Below, in pieces: positions 60,359 through 64,000 of a stretch of DNA of 64,000 bases. Every line of letters starts with the position of its first letter. Position 1 is the first letter of the stretch. The position numbers and the translations under genes were made by a program. The DNA lies in NCBI GenBank assembly GCA_035508435.1, contig DATJNA010000010.1, forward strand, positions 12,724-76,723, given 5' to 3'. The notes under the pieces are model-generated. The model did no database searches. It was not told the DNA's origin and saw only the letters and a program-made list of their open reading frames with translations. This DNA is from JASHVB01 sp035508435 (GTDB lineage Bacteria; Pseudomonadota; Alphaproteobacteria; Acetobacterales; Acetobacteraceae).

Positions 60359-61765
60359 TCAGGCCAGTGCTGGGACGCCTTCGGAAACAGCTTCGAGTTG
60401 GCCGATTGTCTCTCGACCGAACACCACAGGGATAAAGGCTCCCACGCCCACTACGATGAGGATGGCCCCGAAGAATATGGTCGCCGATCCGGTGTGTGGT
60501 TCCATCAGGTAGGGAGCTAGAACTCCTGCAAAGAGCCGCCCGAAGGACTCGCCGAAGATGTGTCCACGGCCTCGGAGAGCCGTTGGGAACTGCTCGGAGA
60601 GGTAAACGCGGGTTGCTGTAAAAGCGGAGAGTACGGTAAAACCGGTAATCAATGATCCAGCTACCATCACGACGGTGGCGTACTCGCCAGCCCAATGTGC
60701 CATTAACATCAGGCATAGCCCAGGAATTGATCCGGCCAGCGCATAAGCAATCGTCCATCGTCGGCCGATTATTTCCATCAGAAATCCGGTAAAAGCTTTG
60801 CCTGGAATACTTGCGAAAAAGATCAGCGAGCTCAGCCCAAAACTTAATCTGACAGCAGCCCCTTGATCGGACAATGCCTTCGGCAGAAGCACTGCAATAA
60901 GGAAATACGCTGTTCCGGCGCAAACACCGGCAAGAATGCCAATCAACGTCCAGCGCAGTTGATCATGCGTGAATAATGCCCAATAGGGCGGAAGCTTATT
61001 TTGGCGGTATTCCGCATCGCCAAGTCCTGCTACGGCCAAAGGTGCGACCCGATCACCAGACCGGCTGATAATCCGGTTCACGACATCTATGGCCGACTGC
61101 GCATTTCCTCTCCGCAGGTACCAGCGTGGACTTTCTGGTATCCCAAAATATACAAGTACCGGAACCACGGTGACTGCCAAGCCGCCGGGCAAAGCCAAAA
61201 GCCGAAACGCTTCTGGATTATCGGCAAGAAGGAAAGCAAGAAACGGCACGAGCGTGAAGGAACTTGCCAAAGCCATTTCATAGACTGCACCATATGTACG
61301 TCTGTGATGCGCTGGCATCAATTCGGCGGCAATAGGAAATGCCGCCGACACCGCACCACCCGCACCAAAACCAGTCAACAGGCGCAGTATAATAAGCTGC
61401 TGAGCGTTCTGTACCAATGGTATCAGCAGCGTCAGAAATGTCGTGGCGACCAGGCCAACCAGCATCACCGTTTTCCGGCTCCAGTGGTCGGATACCGCCG
61501 AAGATGCAAACCCACCGATGCACAGCATCAAAGTCGGGCCAACCGCAAGCCAGCGGATGTCAGAGCTGGTCAGATGAAGTGGCTGCTTCGCCAGCAGCAG
61601 AAGGGAGCCAGTCATCACCAGATCATAGCCCTCAACAAATCCGACCAGGGCAAGTATGGCGATGATCACCATGTGATAGCCACTGAACGGAATGCTATCA
61701 AGCTTCTTGCCGAGGGCAACGCTTCCAGCGTTCGCCGACCGGTCGAATGAGACAGCTTGCCCCAT
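60359..61765 (-). CDS. MFS transporter (AAHS/sugar-porter-like)
   Basis: This 468-residue transporter has 12 predicted helices. After GYDLVMTGSLLLL in the first helix come the loop DHWSRKTVMLVG and the helix-4 to loop segment RLLTGFGAGGAVSAAFPIAAELMPAHHRRT, as in aromatic acid:H+ symporters and related sugar porters. The central loop has GIPESPRWYLRRG. The substrate is probably an organic acid. The ATG at 61765 has GGGAGG upstream; the open frame extends 279 codons further without homology. Its GC content is lower than the neighbours'. It is the only intact non-mobile gene in the 55-64 kb zone. Confidence 0.85.
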   Translation of the reverse strand: MGQAVSFDRSANAGSVALGKKLDSIPFSGYHMVIIAILALVGFVEGYDLVMTGSLLLLAKQPLHLTSSDIRWLAVGPTLMLCIGGFASSAVSDHWSRKTVMLVGLVATTFLTLLIPLVQNAQQLIILRLLTGFGAGGAVSAAFPIAAELMPAHHRRTYGAVYEMALASSFTLVPFLAFLLADNPEAFRLLALPGGLAVTVVPVLVYFGIPESPRWYLRRGNAQSAIDVVNRIISRSGDRVAPLAVAGLGDAEYRQNKLPPYWALFTHDQLRWTLIGILAGVCAGTAYFLIAVLLPKALSDQGAAVRLSFGLSSLIFFASIPGKAFTGFLMEIIGRRWTIAYALAGSIPGLCLMLMAHWAGEYATVVMVAGSLITGFTVLSAFTATRVYLSEQFPTALRGRGHIFGESFGRLFAGVLAPYLMEPHTGSATIFFGAILIVVGVGAFIPVVFGRETIGQLEAVSEGVPALA

Positions 61766-62089
61766 CGTAACCTCCCAGATTATTTGGACCCGGGGGACCA
61801 TCGTGGGCCGAGAGTGCGAGGTCGGCGTGTATCCTCTGTTGATTTTTGCTTCCCGTGGTGCACCTTGGAGGACTTGTCTCGACGCCTCGCGACCTCTGGC
61901 GGCCCCTATGATGCCGCCGGATAGGCGTAAAGCTCCCTGCCTGCGGCGGCTCTTCCGCCACAGTTCTTTTCGTTCGGAGGCAACCAAGGTAATGTAATTC
62001 TCTAATACTGTCACTGGTAAAATGCGTGATGGTCCGAGTTGCGGCAACCATTCCAGGGTGTTCACAGAGTGGTGTTTGATCGTTGGCTT
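61766..62089. other. promoter region of the MFS gene
   Basis: 324 bp without a recognised gene, relatively AT-rich at 61985-62030. It ends at the left inverted repeat of the ISKra4-like element at 62090. Confidence 0.35.
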
Positions 62090-63504
62090 TGAGACCGTCC
62101 CAAACGTGGGGGTGCTAGGGTCGGCGCACGGAAGGCCCGGGGGTAGGCATGGAATGGCGGGTGACGATCGAACTCTGCGGCGCCGACGGGAACAAGCAGA
62201 CCCACGAAGTCGCCCGTGGTGGCGGTGCTGACCCCATTCGACCCTCGATCCGCTCGGCCTGACGCTGGACGACGGCAAGGCGCTGCTGGCCGGCGTGCAG
62301 CAGCACTGTCGGAGACTCCGCCCGCTGAAGGACACACGCGCACGGCGATTGAACTCGTTGTTTGGCACGGTCGAAGTCCCGGCGTCGCGGTTCAAACCCT
62401 GCCGATGCGCAATTGCGGTGCGATCGACGCTTTCCCCAGCATCGGAGCTCATGCCAGACCGCTGCACCCCCGAGTACGAGCGGGCACTGGCGAAGATGGG
62501 GGCTTGGTTGCCGTACCGTTGCGCCCGGCGGTTCGTGTCCGAGTTCTTCCCGATCGGCGACGACCCGCCGTGGCACGAGACGATTCGCCGCCGGACCGCC
62601 AAGGTGGGGGCGAGCCTGGAATGCGAAACCCTGGTACGGGCGAAAACGCCGCGGGCGGTGACGCCTTCAGAGACAATGACGGTGTCGATCGACGCCGGGC
62701 ACGTCCGGGCGGTGTGCGGGCATCAGGGCAGGACGTTCGAGGTGATGGCGGCCCAGGTCAGCAATGACGATGGAAACCCGGTCCTGTTCAGCGGCGTCCC
62801 CGGCAACGCCGACCAGCAGCGCACACAGCTGAACGTCGTGCTGACCGGTCTCGGCATGACCGCGGACACGGAGGTGACGATCCTGATCGACGGCGCCGAC
62901 AGCCCCCGATCGCTGGGAGAGGCCGCGAGCACCGGGACCGTCTATCATGTCCTCGACTGGTTTCACCTCGCGATGCGCATCCAGAACGCGGCTCAATGTG
63001 CCGGCGGCTGGCCGGCCAACACCGTCAACGACAGCCGGGACAGGGGTAGGTTCACCAATGCGGTCGAACACATCCGCTGGCGCCTTTGGCACGGCGAGAC
63101 CCGGCGGGCGCTCCGCCTGATACAGAACACTCTGGGAGCCCTCACGACGAAGGGGAAGGAAAACACCCCGGCAGCCAGATCGGCAGCAAGGCTGGCGAGG
63201 GCGCTGATCACACTGGAGACCTACATATCCGATCTCGCGAATCTGATCATCGATTATGCGTCGGCGCGACTGGATGACGAGCCGTTCTTGACTTCGCCGA
63301 CGGAGGGCACGGTGCAATGGTTGCTGCATCGCCGGATGGGAGCGCGCCACCAGATGCGCTGGTCGCCACGTGGTGCTCATTTGATGCTTCAGGTCCGAAC
63401 CGCCATCGTCAACGGGACGCTTGAAGCGGATCACCACAGCATGAGCCGGCGCAGCCGCTCATTTCGCAAGGCAGGGTGATCACCCCACGTTTGGGACGGT
63501 CTCA
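62090..63504 (+). mobile_element. ISKra4-like insertion sequence with 22-bp ends
   Basis: Perfect inverted repeats bound the element: 62090-62111 (starting TGAGACCGTCCC) and 63483-63504 (ending GGGACGGTCTCA), 22 of 22 matching. The length is 1415 bp, with one transposase inside. No target-site duplication is evident from the flanks. Confidence 0.85.
62149..63479 (+). pseudogene. ISKra4 family transposase with one-base frameshift
   Basis: The start frame (ATG 62149: MEWRVTIELCGADGN, HEVARGGGAD) meets a stop at about 62260. The next frame picks up HSTLDPLGLTLDDGKALLAG and runs to 63479 with NSLFGTVEVPASRFKPCRC, VSIDAGHVRAV, ILIDGADS, VLDWFHLAMRIQ and WSPRGAHLMLQVRTAIVNG. One missing C in the run GACCCCATTCG (about 62232-62240) would restore a single frame. 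The catalytic part is otherwise complete, and the inverted ends are perfect, so the damage looks recent or could be a sequencing error. Confidence 0.8.
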
Positions 63505-63507
63505 TAG

Positions 63508-64000
63508 TTTTTGACGCACCGGGTACGTTCCCGCTACGTTCTTAGGCGGCGACAGCAGACAGCGCTTCCCGCTGTCGCACAGCAATGCTGGCCCTGGTGC
63601 AACCTTCATATTGCGCATGGCGGCCCACACGCCGCGACGCTCGCGCATGAAAGTCGCGAACCCGTTGTCCTACGTGCGGTTATGCTGCAGCATATGTTGC
63701 AGGACGAAACAGTACGCAGCGGACTGGTGGCGATCAGGCAACCCACGCAGATCTGCCGTCCGTGTGCAATTCGGGATAAAGCGAACTCCGTTACCTATAA
63801 CGTGCGATTGCGGAGTTGGATGGAGGGGTGGCGGATCACGTGCCCGGTCTGCCGTGCAGAACTCGAAGACTTCAGGCCCTACACGCGGCTTTTCCGGGCT
63901 GACCCGGCCGACGCATTGCTCATGCAGATCAAAGAAATTGCCCGTGTAGGGGCGCAGAAGATTGATCGCAGCTCCAGGAGACGTGGCGGAGCGTCAACCT
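63508..64000 (+). pseudogene. partial zinc-finger protein, TniQ-like, cut by the IS and the window end
   Basis: A plus-strand frame is open from 63508 to the window end. It shows two cysteine pairs (ICRPCAIR and ITCPVCRAEL) and a later FRPYTRLFRADPADALLMQI and KIDRSSRRRGG. The CxxC arrangement with WxxGWRITCPVC recalls TniQ-type transposition proteins. No start codon is needed if the IS at 62090-63504 removed the 5' end. Identity is tentative, and the gene continues beyond the window. Confidence 0.4.

Noticed and set aside
62149..62260. Separate small gene upstream of the ISKra4-like transposase
   Set aside because: Its sequence continues naturally into the next frame, so it is the 5' part of the frameshifted transposase.

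Overview
The window is about 64 kb of GC-rich DNA with codon use strongly biased to G or C in the third position. It looks like an alphaproteobacterium of the Rhodospirillales/Acetobacteraceae type. This placement is an inference from composition and gene content (PEP-CTERM proteins, a divergent type II secretion cluster, ISKra4 and IS110 elements, GlxA-type regulators), not from a phylogenetic marker. I found no rRNA, tRNA or CRISPR array.

Layout. 0.5-8.5 kb is ordinary chromosome: a metallo-beta-lactamase-fold hydrolase, an MFS exporter, a Bax-inhibitor-1 homologue, and the conserved tesA / ybbA-ybbP arrangement followed by thpR. 8.5-11.7 kb is a small PEP-CTERM surface-protein locus: a sugar transferase, a PEP-CTERM protein and a second PEP-CTERM protein built of three phage-tail-collar repeats, with matching palindromes in the divergent intergenic region. 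12.2-28.0 kb is a scattered type II secretion cluster (gspJ, K, E, I, G, D, C/N-like, M, L, F, prepilin peptidase, H and a shortened second gspJ) with an RTX-like repeat protein, an EEP-family nuclease/phosphatase and a lytic transglycosylase between the machinery genes. gspK is frameshifted and carries a palindromic insert. 28.0-28.9 kb holds fragments of a YncE/alkaline-phosphatase-type gene on opposite strands.

29-40 kb holds a DJ-1 family protein divergent from a GlxA/AraC regulator, an amino-acid permease, a LuxR-type regulator with a degenerate receiver, two small secreted proteins, and a dipeptide/oligopeptide ABC transporter (B, C, D, F) that has no binding-protein gene beside it. 40.5-55.1 kb is metabolic: three SDR oxidoreductases around an IS5/IS427 element, a Cox11-cytochrome c fusion, a HAD hydrolase next to a trans-3-hydroxy-L-proline dehydratase-like gene, an orphan Hsp70, a threonine aldolase, a carboxymuconolactone-decarboxylase-like protein, and proA-nadD-rsfS followed by a class II aldolase.

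55.2-64 kb is a graveyard of mobile elements: IS630 remnant, truncated ISKra4, IS110/IS1111, a frameshifted small gene, a cyclase C-terminal fragment, pieces of IS21 istB and an IS6-type transposase, one intact MFS gene, and a second ISKra4-like element with perfect 22-bp ends whose transposase has a one-base frameshift.

The most interesting material is the PEP-CTERM locus with tandem collar domains and shared palindromes next to the type II secretion island and its candidate substrates. Next come the Cox11-cytochrome c fusion, the dispersed ~100-bp palindromic repeat that supplies the N-terminus of the YbbP-like permease, and the strand-switched phosphatase fragments.
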